DNA of 28,121 bases from JBBITW01 sp037440525 (lineage in GTDB: Bacteria > Desulfobacterota > BSN033 > UBA1163), in assembly GCA_037440525.1 (NCBI GenBank), contig JBBITW010000025.1, forward strand, positions 1-28,121. Direction: 5' to 3'. Shown one piece after another: positions 16,836 through 25,094 of this stretch (positions are counted from its first letter, which is position 1; each line of letters opens with the position of its first letter). The translations under genes were made by a program, and so were the position numbers. The notes beneath the pieces were generated by a model. It was not told the DNA's origin. It worked only from the letters and a program-made list of their open reading frames with translations, and ran no database searches.

Positions 16836-18782
16836 TTATATCACTTTCTTTATGTTCTTTTGGGTCCGGACTTTGATGATCTGTAATGAAAAAACAATTG
16901 CCAGAATTAAGAACCCAAATAGGTCTTGAATGACACCAGCGTAAAAAAGAAAAATACCTGAGACAGCAAGGGCAATACGCCCAATCCGCCCAATAGGAGT
17001 CATAAAATAACCCCCTACCGCACCAGAGAGTGCCCATACACCTGCAATAGCTGTAAGTGTTACAATTACAATATTCTTCACCGAACCCTGTAACAATAGA
17101 CCAATCCCCTCAGGTGACGAAGTAAACATAAAAGGGACGATAAATGCAGGAAGGGTATACTTCCATGCCAGCATCGTTGTTTTAAATGGGTTTCCTCCTG
17201 TTATGGCAGCCGCAGCAAAAGGTGAGAGTGCTGTTGGGGGTGATACCTCTGATAGAACCGCATAATAAAAAATGAACATGTGTGCAGCCACCTCTGGAAC
17301 TCCAAGTTTTATCAGGGCAGGTGCAGTCATTACTGCAGCAACTATGTATGAGGCTGTGATAGGAAGGGCAAGACCAAGAATCAGAAGGATAATGGCTGTA
17401 AGGATAAGGGTTATATGGATATTCCCCCCTGCCATATCCACGATTATCCCTGAAAATTTAAGGCCGATACCTGTAAGGTTAATTATCCCGACAATTATAC
17501 CAGCACAAGCACAGGTTGATGCAACCCCCAATACCTGTTTTGTGCCTAAAGAAAGGGCATGAATTAATCTTTTAGGATAAAGAGCTGATTCCTTATCTAA
17601 GAAACTTGCCACGATAGCAATAATGGTGCTGTAAAATACTGCCATAATAGCTGTAAATCCTAAAGCCATAAAGGCTACAATTGTAATGAGGGAAGAAAAG
17701 TGAAACCAGTATCTCTTGGTAAGGTTAAGAACATCTGCCTTTTCGAGAACTACCTGCTGCAGGTTGAAACGCCGGGCATCACCTTCCACCATAAAAAGGA
17801 TGGAGGCATAGTAAAGGACTGTGGGGATTGATGCCATGATTAAAACCTTGAGGTATGAGATCTTAAGAATCTCAGCGATTAAAAACGATGCAGCACCAAG
17901 AACAGGTGGTGAAAGAATAGCACCTATCCCCCCAGCAGCAAGCAGTCCACCTGCTGATTCTCGGCTATATCCAGAACGTTTTAAGAGAGGCCAGGCGACA
18001 GATCCAAGGGTCACAGTTGTAGCAGCTCCGCTACCAGAAACAGTTCCAAGTAAGAAAGAGGCAAGGGTTACCGCTCTACCGGCACCTGCCTTGCTTTTCC
18101 CCATACATCCTAAGGCGAAGTCAACAAAAAATTTCCCCGCGCCGGATACTTCCAGGACTGCTCCAAATATTGTGAACAGTATAATAAATGTCGATGAGAC
18201 CTCAACAGGTATTCCGAATAGACCATTTAGGGTCATGAATTCAAGCGCAACGATACGGGTGATTGTATAACCCCGATGGCCCCATGGCTCAGGTAATAAT
18301 CCTCCCCAGAGTGCATATGCAATACAAATCAATACTAAAATCGGAAGGGCTATACCTGTGCTTCGCCGGGTTGCCTCGAGCACCAAAATCATTGCTAAAA
18401 CACCTGCTAAAACATCAAGGTTTGTTGGATTAGCCACTCTATACATGAAGGGTTCAAAATCTATAAAAGGATAGGCGAAGGTAGCGAAGGTAATAAGGGC
18501 AATCACTATATCAAAAGCAAGGCCTCTATTTTTAGATCTTCGGGCTGCCGGATAGACAAGAAAGGTCAGCATCAATATTAACATGACATGACCAAATCGA
18601 CTCACATGGGTAAGTAAAGTTCCATATGCACCATAGAGTGCAAACAGAGATGTGAGAACAGCCAACCCAGTGACGATATGGCCCATTAGACCTTTAAATT
18701 TTCTTGTAGGGGCCTCAAATTCTTCAAGAATTTCTTCTGCCCTTTCTTCGGATATAATCTCAAGACTTTGCTCGTTAGCCAA
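16836..18782 (-). CDS. TRAP transporter fused permease (TAXI type), pair 2
   Basis: This 648-residue fused TRAP permease has about 17 hydrophobic helices. Its core motif at 246-304 (GTVSGSGAATTVTLG, then GAILSPPVLGAASFLIAE) is clearly related to, but diverged from, the permease of pair 1. An acidic N-terminal extension (about 5-24, rich in Glu) precedes the first helix. The start appears to be TTG at 18780-18782, because AAGGAG (18791-18796) stands 8 nt upstream and no ATG near the N-terminus has a ribosome site. It is 38 bp after its TAXI partner and 51 bp before the binding protein of pair 1. Confidence 0.92.
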   Translation of the reverse strand: MANEQSLEIISEERAEEILEEFEAPTRKFKGLMGHIVTGLAVLTSLFALYGAYGTLLTHVSRFGHVMLILMLTFLVYPAARRSKNRGLAFDIVIALITFATFAYPFIDFEPFMYRVANPTNLDVLAGVLAMILVLEATRRSTGIALPILVLICIAYALWGGLLPEPWGHRGYTITRIVALEFMTLNGLFGIPVEVSSTFIILFTIFGAVLEVSGAGKFFVDFALGCMGKSKAGAGRAVTLASFLLGTVSGSGAATTVTLGSVAWPLLKRSGYSRESAGGLLAAGGIGAILSPPVLGAASFLIAEILKISYLKVLIMASIPTVLYYASILFMVEGDARRFNLQQVVLEKADVLNLTKRYWFHFSSLITIVAFMALGFTAIMAVFYSTIIAIVASFLDKESALYPKRLIHALSLGTKQVLGVASTCACAGIIVGIINLTGIGLKFSGIIVDMAGGNIHITLILTAIILLILGLALPITASYIVAAVMTAPALIKLGVPEVAAHMFIFYYAVLSEVSPPTALSPFAAAAITGGNPFKTTMLAWKYTLPAFIVPFMFTSSPEGIGLLLQGSVKNIVIVTLTAIAGVWALSGAVGGYFMTPIGRIGRIALAVSGIFLFYAGVIQDLFGFLILAIVFSLQIIKVRTQKNIKKVI

Positions 18783-18790
18783 ATGAAATA

Positions 18791-18796
18791 CTCCTT
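18791..18796 (-). promoter_or_regulatory. Ribosome binding site supporting a TTG start for TRAP permease 2
   Basis: AAGGAG on the minus strand lies 8 nt before TTG at 18782. The next in-frame ATG is 32 codons in and has no such site. Confidence 0.7.
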
Positions 18797-18820
18797 ATAT
18801 AGAATGGAAAAACCCATTAA

Positions 18821-19798
18821 TTATTTCCATACTCCCTGTTCCTGATAATATTTTATTGCACCAGGATGATAGGGGACGGAGCCAACAGCAGAGGCGCTCT
18901 TCAATTCGAGCTTTCGGGCCTCCTTGTGAACTGCAACAAGTTCAGCCTTCTTTTCAAACATAGTCTTCGTAATTTGATATACCAGATTTGCATCCATGTC
19001 TTCGGTCGTTACGAAGACAACTGGAACGGCTATGGTAAGGACATCCCTCTCCAGTTTGGAATAAGTTCCTTTAGGTATCGTATATTCAATATAAACCGGT
19101 CCGTGTATTTCATTAACCCTTTTAAGGTAAGATTTAACATCTAAAATCTTATAACTAATCCCAGGGGTTGCACTCAGGTCAAGCATTGAGGCAGCGGGCA
19201 AGCCAGTTGCAAAGAAGAAACCGTCAATCTTTCTATCCTTGAATGCATTTACAGATTCGCTAAGACTCACGCGCTCGCGTTTAATCTCATGAATGCCTAC
19301 ATTTGCGGCCTCAAGTAATCTTAGAGCAACTAACTCATGCCCGCTACCTGGGGCACTTGTTGATATACGTTTCCCTTTCATGTCCTCAAGTTTTTCAATT
19401 CCGGAGGTAGTGCTTACAACGACATGCGCAATATCTGCATGGGTTGCTGCGATGATTCTTACCCTAATCTTACCCATCTTTTCAAATGGTCCGACACCTT
19501 TTATAGCATCCGATGCTATATCACTTTTTGTAAATGCAAGATCGATTGATTTATTGTGTAACATCTTTACATTATCTACCGCACCAGGGGTTACCTCAGC
19601 TGTTGCCAGTGTATTGGGGATATAGGCTGAGATGATCTTGGCAATACCGCCTCCATAAATGTAATAAACACCGCCTGTATCGGCTGTCCCAATGGACAAC
19701 CGCTTTACCTGGGCTTGAGCATTATTACCTGTTGCCAAAATTGAAAGAAGAACCGTTAAGAAAAAAATGATTAAAAGCGTACCTTTTCCTTTTTCCAT
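18821..19798 (-). CDS. TAXI-family TRAP solute-binding protein, pair 2
   Basis: This periplasmic receptor has 325 residues from the ATG at 19796-19798. An open frame extends 33 codons further upstream into a palindromic repeat, but GGAGGAGG at 19804-19811, 5 nt before this ATG, and the signal peptide directly after it show the true start. The signal ends at about A29 (NNAQA). The mature N-terminus LSIGTADTGGVYYIYGGGIA is the TAXI hallmark; YHPGAIKYYQEQGVW closes the protein. It diverges from the pair 1 receptor in the cleft (TADTGGVYY against TAPPGGAWY), suggesting a different ligand. Confidence 0.94.
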   Translation of the reverse strand: MEKGKGTLLIIFFLTVLLSILATGNNAQAQVKRLSIGTADTGGVYYIYGGGIAKIISAYIPNTLATAEVTPGAVDNVKMLHNKSIDLAFTKSDIASDAIKGVGPFEKMGKIRVRIIAATHADIAHVVVSTTSGIEKLEDMKGKRISTSAPGSGHELVALRLLEAANVGIHEIKRERVSLSESVNAFKDRKIDGFFFATGLPAASMLDLSATPGISYKILDVKSYLKRVNEIHGPVYIEYTIPKGTYSKLERDVLTIAVPVVFVTTEDMDANLVYQITKTMFEKKAELVAVHKEARKLELKSASAVGSVPYHPGAIKYYQEQGVWK

Positions 19799-19803
19799 TT
19801 TAT

Positions 19804-19811
19804 CCTCCTCC
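19804..19811 (-). promoter_or_regulatory. Strong ribosome binding site deciding the TAXI protein start
   Basis: GGAGGAGG on the minus strand is 5 nt before ATG 19798. It rules out the longer frame beginning at 19897, whose first 33 codons read through the family 2 repeat. Confidence 0.85.
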
Positions 19812-19826
19812 TTATAATTTATTTTC

Positions 19827-19916
19827 CTAAATTGAGCGATTCTTTTTAAAAAGCCTTTTATTCTGTGCCATTGCCTGCCGCAAGCATGCAATGGCAATTA
19901 AAGACCGTCAATTTAG
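19827..19916. repeat. Family 2 palindromic repeat, copy a (intra-operon)
   Basis: This is a 90-bp element bounded by a perfect 9-bp inverted repeat, CTAAATTGA (19827-19835) and TCAATTTAG (19908-19916). Inside are a perfect CTTTTTAAAAAG palindrome and an 8-bp stem GCCATTGC/GCAATGGC (19867-19874 with 19888-19895) whose loop can pair further (TGC/GCA). Both ends recur at 26530-26749 with a different interior. It fills most of the 127-bp gap between the flavoprotein and TAXI 2 genes, where it could stabilise or partly terminate the mRNA. Confidence 0.75.
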
Positions 19917-19925
19917 ATAATGATC

Positions 19926-21545
19926 TTAGCTTAAAATCCCTACCTCTGGATTTCCCTCTTCATCCCGAGAGATAATTATTCTCTTCACCCACTCTAAATT
20001 TGCTTCAGGATAATCCTCACGATAATGGGTTCCTCTGCTCTCTTCTCTCGTTAGGGCAGCCTTTGCCAGTATGGAACCAAGTAGAAGTCTATTCTTCAAA
20101 ACCATGTTGGTGTTTTCCCAATGGGAGTCAACAAACTTAATCACATCTTCTAAACCTGCCTTATTTCTTAAGATAGTAAGGTTTCTGTAGTAAAGATCTT
20201 CACTCTTTTCAATGATCAATTCATCTTCTTTTGTGAGAAATTCAAATTCAAAAGATGTATCAATATCTCTTTTCTTCTGTGTTAGAGCATAATCTGCCGC
20301 TGCCCTTCCTGCCCTGAATCCAAATACCTGTGTATCTATTAGATTATTTCCTCCTGGCCTATCTGCTCCGTGAACTCCTCCTGTAATCTCTCCTGCAGCA
20401 AAAAGTCCCTCAACTCCTGTAAAACCATTTGAATCGATCATAATGCCACCATTAAAATTCTGGACAACCAATCCGATTTCAATCCTTTCTCTCGAGAGAT
20501 CAACTCCTGCGTTTCTGAGCCTCTGATAAGTGATAGGAGCACGTTCCATTAAAACATCCCTCCCCACATGGGAGACATCGAAGTATATCCCTCCCGAATC
20601 AGTTCCCCTTCCCTCCATTACCTCCTTAAATATGGCGATATCGAGGTATTTTGCTGCTGTGCGCACCGAGAATGGATAAGACATCGCCTTCAGGGAAAGA
20701 ACCTCTTCAGGATCGATTCCATCAGGACAATATCTGGATAAAAACTCCTCACCAAAGACATTTGTCAGACGGGGTCTCAGCCGCCACATGTGGCTATGGA
20801 TTATGAACATAATGGGAAGGTTAAAGACCGCTGGCCCAATTTGATAGAATTCCATATTGACGAGACGAGCCCCAGCCATATAGGCCATACACCAGCCATC
20901 CCCTTCAATTGAAGGGGGATTAACATTGTGTCTGAATATTCTACCAGCACCGCCGCTTGCGAGTACAACTGCTCTTGCACCAATAAGGATAGGTTTGTCC
21001 TTAACTAAACCTATTGCCCCACAAATCCTTCCATTATCATCCTTTACTAACTCAAGGATACGGATGCCTTCGAGTGTCCCTACACCCAAATTTAAAATCT
21101 CTCTTTTTAAAACCCTTACAATCTCTCTTCCTGTTGAGCCTCCACAGGTTAAAGATCTTGCCATTGAGCATCCAGAAAGTCTTCGTTGAATGAGCTTGCC
21201 ATCCTTACTATCAAACTTCACTCCCAAACTGATAAGTTCTTCCACACGCTGGCACGCCTCATCGGCTATAATCCTGCAAAGCAAAGGATCGCTGAGGCCT
21301 CCCCCTGTTTCAAGCATATCTTTATAATATATCTCTGGGCTATCCCCATCATCCATAAAGTTGAAAGGGGCATTGATTCCGAGGCTCTCAGAGGCAATCA
21401 AATTCGTACTACCACTTGAGCCGAAACCTCCTGCAATAGCAATCAATACCTTCAACTCAGGATGTGACCTTTTCGCTTCATATGCAGCCCTGCTCCCTGC
21501 TGCTCCGCCCCCAACGATCAGTATATCACAATCAAGTTTTTCCAT
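19926..21545 (-). CDS. FAD-dependent oxidoreductase, fumarate reductase/L-aspartate oxidase family, divergent active site
   Basis: This 539-residue soluble flavoprotein starts with a dinucleotide-binding VGGGAAG (11-17). Family landmarks remain: GEITGGVHGADRPGGN (385-400) and the late ESRGTHYRED segment (502-511). The substrate-site motifs are changed: the usual FHPTG reads IGPAV (236-240), GERF reads GEEF, and HYxMGG reads VQNFNGG. Fumarate/succinate chemistry is therefore doubtful; reduction of an enoate or oxidation of a related acid is possible. No signal peptide, heme site or Fe-S partner is seen. It lies 36 bp after the dehydratase-like gene in the catabolic operon. No strong ribosome site precedes the ATG. 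Confidence 0.88.
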   Translation of the reverse strand: MEKLDCDILIVGGGAAGSRAAYEAKRSHPELKVLIAIAGGFGSSGSTNLIASESLGINAPFNFMDDGDSPEIYYKDMLETGGGLSDPLLCRIIADEACQRVEELISLGVKFDSKDGKLIQRRLSGCSMARSLTCGGSTGREIVRVLKREILNLGVGTLEGIRILELVKDDNGRICGAIGLVKDKPILIGARAVVLASGGAGRIFRHNVNPPSIEGDGWCMAYMAGARLVNMEFYQIGPAVFNLPIMFIIHSHMWRLRPRLTNVFGEEFLSRYCPDGIDPEEVLSLKAMSYPFSVRTAAKYLDIAIFKEVMEGRGTDSGGIYFDVSHVGRDVLMERAPITYQRLRNAGVDLSRERIEIGLVVQNFNGGIMIDSNGFTGVEGLFAAGEITGGVHGADRPGGNNLIDTQVFGFRAGRAAADYALTQKKRDIDTSFEFEFLTKEDELIIEKSEDLYYRNLTILRNKAGLEDVIKFVDSHWENTNMVLKNRLLLGSILAKAALTREESRGTHYREDYPEANLEWVKRIIISRDEEGNPEVGILS

Positions 21546-21581
21546 TTTTTAAAAGATTTATAATCCCTACCTGTCTTTAAT

Positions 21582-23006
21582 CTATTTCACCACTTCAATA
21601 CCCAGCCTTTTTGCAGCTTCAAGGGCTTCTTCTAACGATGGTTTTGCATCGATTATGGCTATGCGTCCACCCCCACGATTTCTTGCATCAACCATTGCGC
21701 TTCTCTCGGTTGCCTCTATACGTATGCGTTGAATCTCGGGGATATCAATCTTATTAACCTTAATTTCTATTTCCTTAATCTCAGGTTTTTCAAAGACCTT
21801 GCTGTACATCTCCACATCGTCGGTCTTTGCTCCATAAATAGCTCCCATCAATATAGCAGGAACATTGATAGCACGGCGAGAAAAGAGGTCCTTGGTGAGG
21901 TCGATCTCTATGCTCTTTATTTTACCCGAGATCATTTCATGACATATTCGAGCCATGTTTGTTGGTGAACCTACAGCAATACTGCTTCCCCCGACAACAA
22001 CATCTCCCAGCACCTGAGTTAGAGGACGGGAGGAGGAGATCAGTTTTCTTACCTCTTCACGTGCTCTTTCTCTGACCCTATCAGCCCTTTCAATTTCGGT
22101 TTTTCTTATATTCTCTTCTACAAATGGTTCAATCTCAGTTCTTTTTCTAAAATAGGGTTCCAAGTATTCGAGGTTAATAGAGGTAATTATTGGAGCTGCC
22201 TCCACATGGATCCTTGCTGCCATGGCAATCATGACATCCACATCCACATCTACAGGTAAGGAAGTTTTCAATATAAGCTGGGATGCCTGATTTCCTATTA
22301 GGATTGCTCCGCTGATATGAGTTGCACAGAGTCCCGAAACCATCACCCTCGGAGTGCAGGGAACAGCAATAGTTGGGGATATGGCTAAGACTATAGCCTT
22401 TGCCACCTGACGGGGAGTCCCACCTCTTAGGTCTGTCAGTGCTGCTGCTGTTGCCGCTGCCCCAGCCCCGAAGCCCTCCATATTGCATCCGGTTGTCTGT
22501 TTACCAGACCTAAAAATGCTGCCAACCTTAAGCATTAATGCCGAAGCCAATGCAACCTGCTCCTGTGAAAAACCCTCCTCCCTTAATGCCCTTATTAATC
22601 CTGTATATGGACACGAATCACCTGTGCCTGCACATGGTCTAAGGCCAATCTCATGATTTCCCACCTCTGTTGCAAGTGTGTAAATTAGGGCTTTATTAAT
22701 CAATGAATCATTGATTAAGGCGTTATCATCATATCGAGCCAGATCATTACCTACTGTTCCGAGAAGGAAACTTTTACCCCAGCTAAGCCCAATATCAAGA
22801 GCCTTCAGGTTATGTTCAAATTCATCCATCACGCTCGAGAGAATCTCTTCGTATGTCTTGGCCTCTTTGATCATTGCTTCCGCTACAACAGTCCTGCTAA
22901 GGGATAACCCTTCTCCTTCTGCAACTTCAACAAGTTCGCTGAGTGTAAGTATTTTGTCTGAGAGTTCTTCAAACCTTCTTAGGATCTTTTCCATGGAATT
23001 CGTCAT
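21582..23006 (-). CDS. Iron-sulfur serine-dehydratase-like enzyme with alpha-then-beta domain order
   Basis: The family eliminates water (or H2S) from hydroxy/amino acids using a [4Fe-4S] cluster as Lewis acid. Residues about 110-300 resemble the serine dehydratase alpha chain: RPCAGTGDSCPYTG (123-136), GCNMEGFGAGAAATAAAL (173-190) and VPC...GLC (C217, C227), with C174, C217 and C227 in cluster-ligand places. Residues about 336-455 resemble the beta chain: GGSSIAVGSPTNMAR (339-353) and a final RGGGRIAIID. In known fused serine dehydratases beta precedes alpha; here the order is reversed. The basis is motif reading only. Substrate is probably not serine given the operon. 474 residues; it follows the PreA-like gene by 26 bp. 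Confidence 0.8.
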   Translation of the reverse strand: MTNSMEKILRRFEELSDKILTLSELVEVAEGEGLSLSRTVVAEAMIKEAKTYEEILSSVMDEFEHNLKALDIGLSWGKSFLLGTVGNDLARYDDNALINDSLINKALIYTLATEVGNHEIGLRPCAGTGDSCPYTGLIRALREEGFSQEQVALASALMLKVGSIFRSGKQTTGCNMEGFGAGAAATAAALTDLRGGTPRQVAKAIVLAISPTIAVPCTPRVMVSGLCATHISGAILIGNQASQLILKTSLPVDVDVDVMIAMAARIHVEAAPIITSINLEYLEPYFRKRTEIEPFVEENIRKTEIERADRVRERAREEVRKLISSSRPLTQVLGDVVVGGSSIAVGSPTNMARICHEMISGKIKSIEIDLTKDLFSRRAINVPAILMGAIYGAKTDDVEMYSKVFEKPEIKEIEIKVNKIDIPEIQRIRIEATERSAMVDARNRGGGRIAIIDAKPSLEEALEAAKRLGIEVVK

Positions 23007-23032
23007 GATAAATTCTTTCCCCTCTATTTATT

Positions 23033-24223
23033 TTACGATCTTATCAGATAAGGAGCATAACTCGGGCATACCTCAGAACACATACCACATACATCACATT
23101 TCTGGGGATCAATCACAGCTCCAGCCTTTGTCAGAGTGATTGCATCATAAAAACAGCTCCTTAGACATATAGCGCACTTTGTGCACTTCTTTGTATCAAT
23201 CACCATGGCTATGTCTTTGGGTTTCCTCGGAACTTCAGCTGTCTTGACAATATTCTTTAGGGCAATCCCCTTCATCTCCTTAACGCTCTTGTATCCCTTG
23301 CCCTCCATCCATGCCTCTATCTGCTCAAGCCATTTCTTAGAAACCTTATATCCCTGAAGCATGATGCCAACAGCAGACTGCACCAGTGTTGCCCCGCACA
23401 TAATATAGGCTACAATATCTCGCCAATCCCAGACACCAAGACCCGCGATTATAGGGATCTTAAGTTCTTTTGCTGCCTGGCTGACTGTCTTCAGACCATA
23501 ACCGATGAGATAAGGTCCTCCGTATCCTGCAAGAGAGCCAAAGGGAACAGGTCGTGCTGTTTCAATATCGATCATTATACCTGAGAGTCTTGCAGATAAA
23601 TTCACTGCATAGGCTCCAGCTTGCTCAACCTGCTTAGCTACAGCAACTGGATCATTCGTTTGAGGTGTGATCTTCACGGAGAAAGGCTTTTTTAAGATTC
23701 CAGCACAGGTCTTTACAACCTCATAGGTCAAATCCACTGCACCAGCCCCCATCTTTACGCCCATATCCGCAGCAAATGGACAAGAATTGTTTAACTCTAC
23801 AAAGTCAGCATTTGTTTGATTGACAAGTCCACACATCTCCTTCCATTCATCCATGGACGAACCCGAAAGGCTGGCAATAACTATGCCATCATCCTTGATC
23901 AAATCCTTTGCACGATTTATATCCTTCATATAACTTGGATAGTCAAAGGCAGAACATTCTTCGAGAGAACGAAGGGTGAAGGAATGAGGTAGTTTATCAG
24001 GGTATCCTGGATATTCCCTGTAGTCAAATAACTTAAAACGAGGCCTCGGGAATTGCCTCCCGAGTCTTCCACCTTCACCGAAAAGGGATTTGGCAATTAC
24101 AGCTCCTGCCCCACCATCAATACCATGTTTCATCCGTATTGCATCCATAGTGGGTGTTGCTGAACCAACAACAATTGGGTTTTTAAATTTAACGCCACCT
24201 ATTTCAACTGAAAGATCAATCAT
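23033..24223 (-). CDS. PreA-like flavin/iron-sulfur oxidoreductase (dihydropyrimidine/dihydroorotate dehydrogenase family)
   Basis: This is an FMN-binding TIM barrel (about 1-300) with a C-terminal two-cluster ferredoxin domain. In the barrel, ELNNSCP (143-149) and K184 in VKITP match flavin/active-site words of dihydroorotate and dihydropyrimidine dehydrogenases. The ferredoxin part has C347xxC350xxC353xxxC357 and C376xxC379xxC382xxxC386. The 396-residue layout is that of PreA, but no PreT-type NAD(P)H subunit is encoded nearby, so the electron partner is unknown. Its ATG overlaps the regulator's stop in an ATGA (24220-24223), with GAGGAGG at 24231-24237, implying tight co-translation. The likely role is reduction of a ring or an unsaturated acid (inference). 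Confidence 0.87.
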   Translation of the reverse strand: MIDLSVEIGGVKFKNPIVVGSATPTMDAIRMKHGIDGGAGAVIAKSLFGEGGRLGRQFPRPRFKLFDYREYPGYPDKLPHSFTLRSLEECSAFDYPSYMKDINRAKDLIKDDGIVIASLSGSSMDEWKEMCGLVNQTNADFVELNNSCPFAADMGVKMGAGAVDLTYEVVKTCAGILKKPFSVKITPQTNDPVAVAKQVEQAGAYAVNLSARLSGIMIDIETARPVPFGSLAGYGGPYLIGYGLKTVSQAAKELKIPIIAGLGVWDWRDIVAYIMCGATLVQSAVGIMLQGYKVSKKWLEQIEAWMEGKGYKSVKEMKGIALKNIVKTAEVPRKPKDIAMVIDTKKCTKCAICLRSCFYDAITLTKAGAVIDPQKCDVCGMCSEVCPSYAPYLIRS

Positions 24224-24984
24224 AATATTACCTCCTCTAAATGGTTTTTAGATTGTTTTCCCCTTCTTTTCAAAGAAGGCTTTGGGCTCAATCTTTCAAG
24301 TGCTATTTGGATATCATTAATATGTTGAAACATCCAATCCTCTGCCTCTTTAACCTTCCTTCTCTTCAATGCAAAATAGATATTCTCATGGTATTTATTA
24401 GTGCTCTCTACGGGCTTCTTTGATAGGGGAATCGAAGAGATATTGTTTTCCATGATGTCCATAATAGAATCTATCATAAATGAGATCACAGGATTTTGTG
24501 ATGTCTGTGCAATTAATCGATGAAACTCCAGATGCAATAGCCTTGCGTCATTGTTATTATTCTTATCAAGGCATTCTCTGGACTCCTGGATATTCTGCCT
24601 GATCTTTTCGAGGGATTCTTCTGTAATTCTCTCGGCAGCCAATTTCACAGAGAATGGTTCTATGGCCAAACGCGCCTCTGTTAGATCAGAGATTTTTATC
24701 TTCCCCATTAAGAACATATCCTGCAGGAAGTTTGTCACAAATTTGATATTAGGATCTCTTATAAATGCCCCACCCTCTCCCCCTCTTCTAATCTCAAGGA
24801 TACCGAAATGTTCAAGGGTCCTAAGGGCCTCACGGATTGTGACCCGACTTGTCCTGAATTGTTCCATCAATTCCCGTTCAGAAGGGAGTTTATCTCCTGG
24901 TTTCAATTTTCTTCGAAACACCGCATCCTTTATCTGCTCAATGATGATATTAGAGATACGATCAGTCTGAATCGGCTTAAACAT
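24220..24984 (-). CDS. GntR-family transcriptional regulator, FadR/FCD subfamily
   Basis: This 254-residue protein has a winged helix-turn-helix (about 8-75, with LPSERELMEQFRTSRVTIREAL at 33-54) and an all-helical FCD ligand domain (about 98-228). FCD domains usually bind a metal plus a carboxylate effector. H155, H199 and H221 fit the usual histidines, while the usual Asp four residues before the first His is H151. It presumably senses a pathway carboxylate and controls this operon. It lies 110 bp after the UbiD gene and overlaps the PreA-like gene by 4 bp. AAAGGAG lies about 20 nt before the ATG, an unusually long spacing. I see no convincing operator in its leader. Confidence 0.92.
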   Translation of the reverse strand: MFKPIQTDRISNIIIEQIKDAVFRRKLKPGDKLPSERELMEQFRTSRVTIREALRTLEHFGILEIRRGGEGGAFIRDPNIKFVTNFLQDMFLMGKIKISDLTEARLAIEPFSVKLAAERITEESLEKIRQNIQESRECLDKNNNNDARLLHLEFHRLIAQTSQNPVISFMIDSIMDIMENNISSIPLSKKPVESTNKYHENIYFALKRRKVKEAEDWMFQHINDIQIALERLSPKPSLKRRGKQSKNHLEEVIL

Positions 24985-25094
24985 TTTTATTTAAGACTCA
25001 CGCTCCTTTCGAAACCTCAATCATAAGAGCCCTTTCACTCCATCAGTCTTGTCATTCTGATCAAAGCTAAGAATTTCGTTTAATCCCGGGGTTT

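Noticed and set aside
17821..18270. Plus-strand 149-codon frame opposite TRAP permease 2
   Set aside because: It is the antisense shadow of a clear permease, rich in Ala/Pro/Thr as expected from reversed hydrophobic codons.
19799..19897. N-terminal 33-codon extension of TAXI protein 2
   Set aside because: It is read through the family 2 repeat, and a strong ribosome site plus signal peptide mark the ATG at 19798.
22711..23139. Plus-strand 142-codon frame opposite the dehydratase-like gene
   Set aside because: Antisense shadow of two overlapping real genes; no start signal or family resemblance.
24551..24970. Plus-strand 139-codon frame opposite the GntR gene
   Set aside because: Antisense to a well-supported regulator; Ser/Ile-rich shadow with no motif.
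25035..25060. ATCAG...CTGAT inverted repeat in the regulator's leader as a GntR operator
   Set aside because: Arms are only 5 bp with a 10-bp spacer and do not resemble FadR-type TGGTnnnACCA operators; expected by chance.
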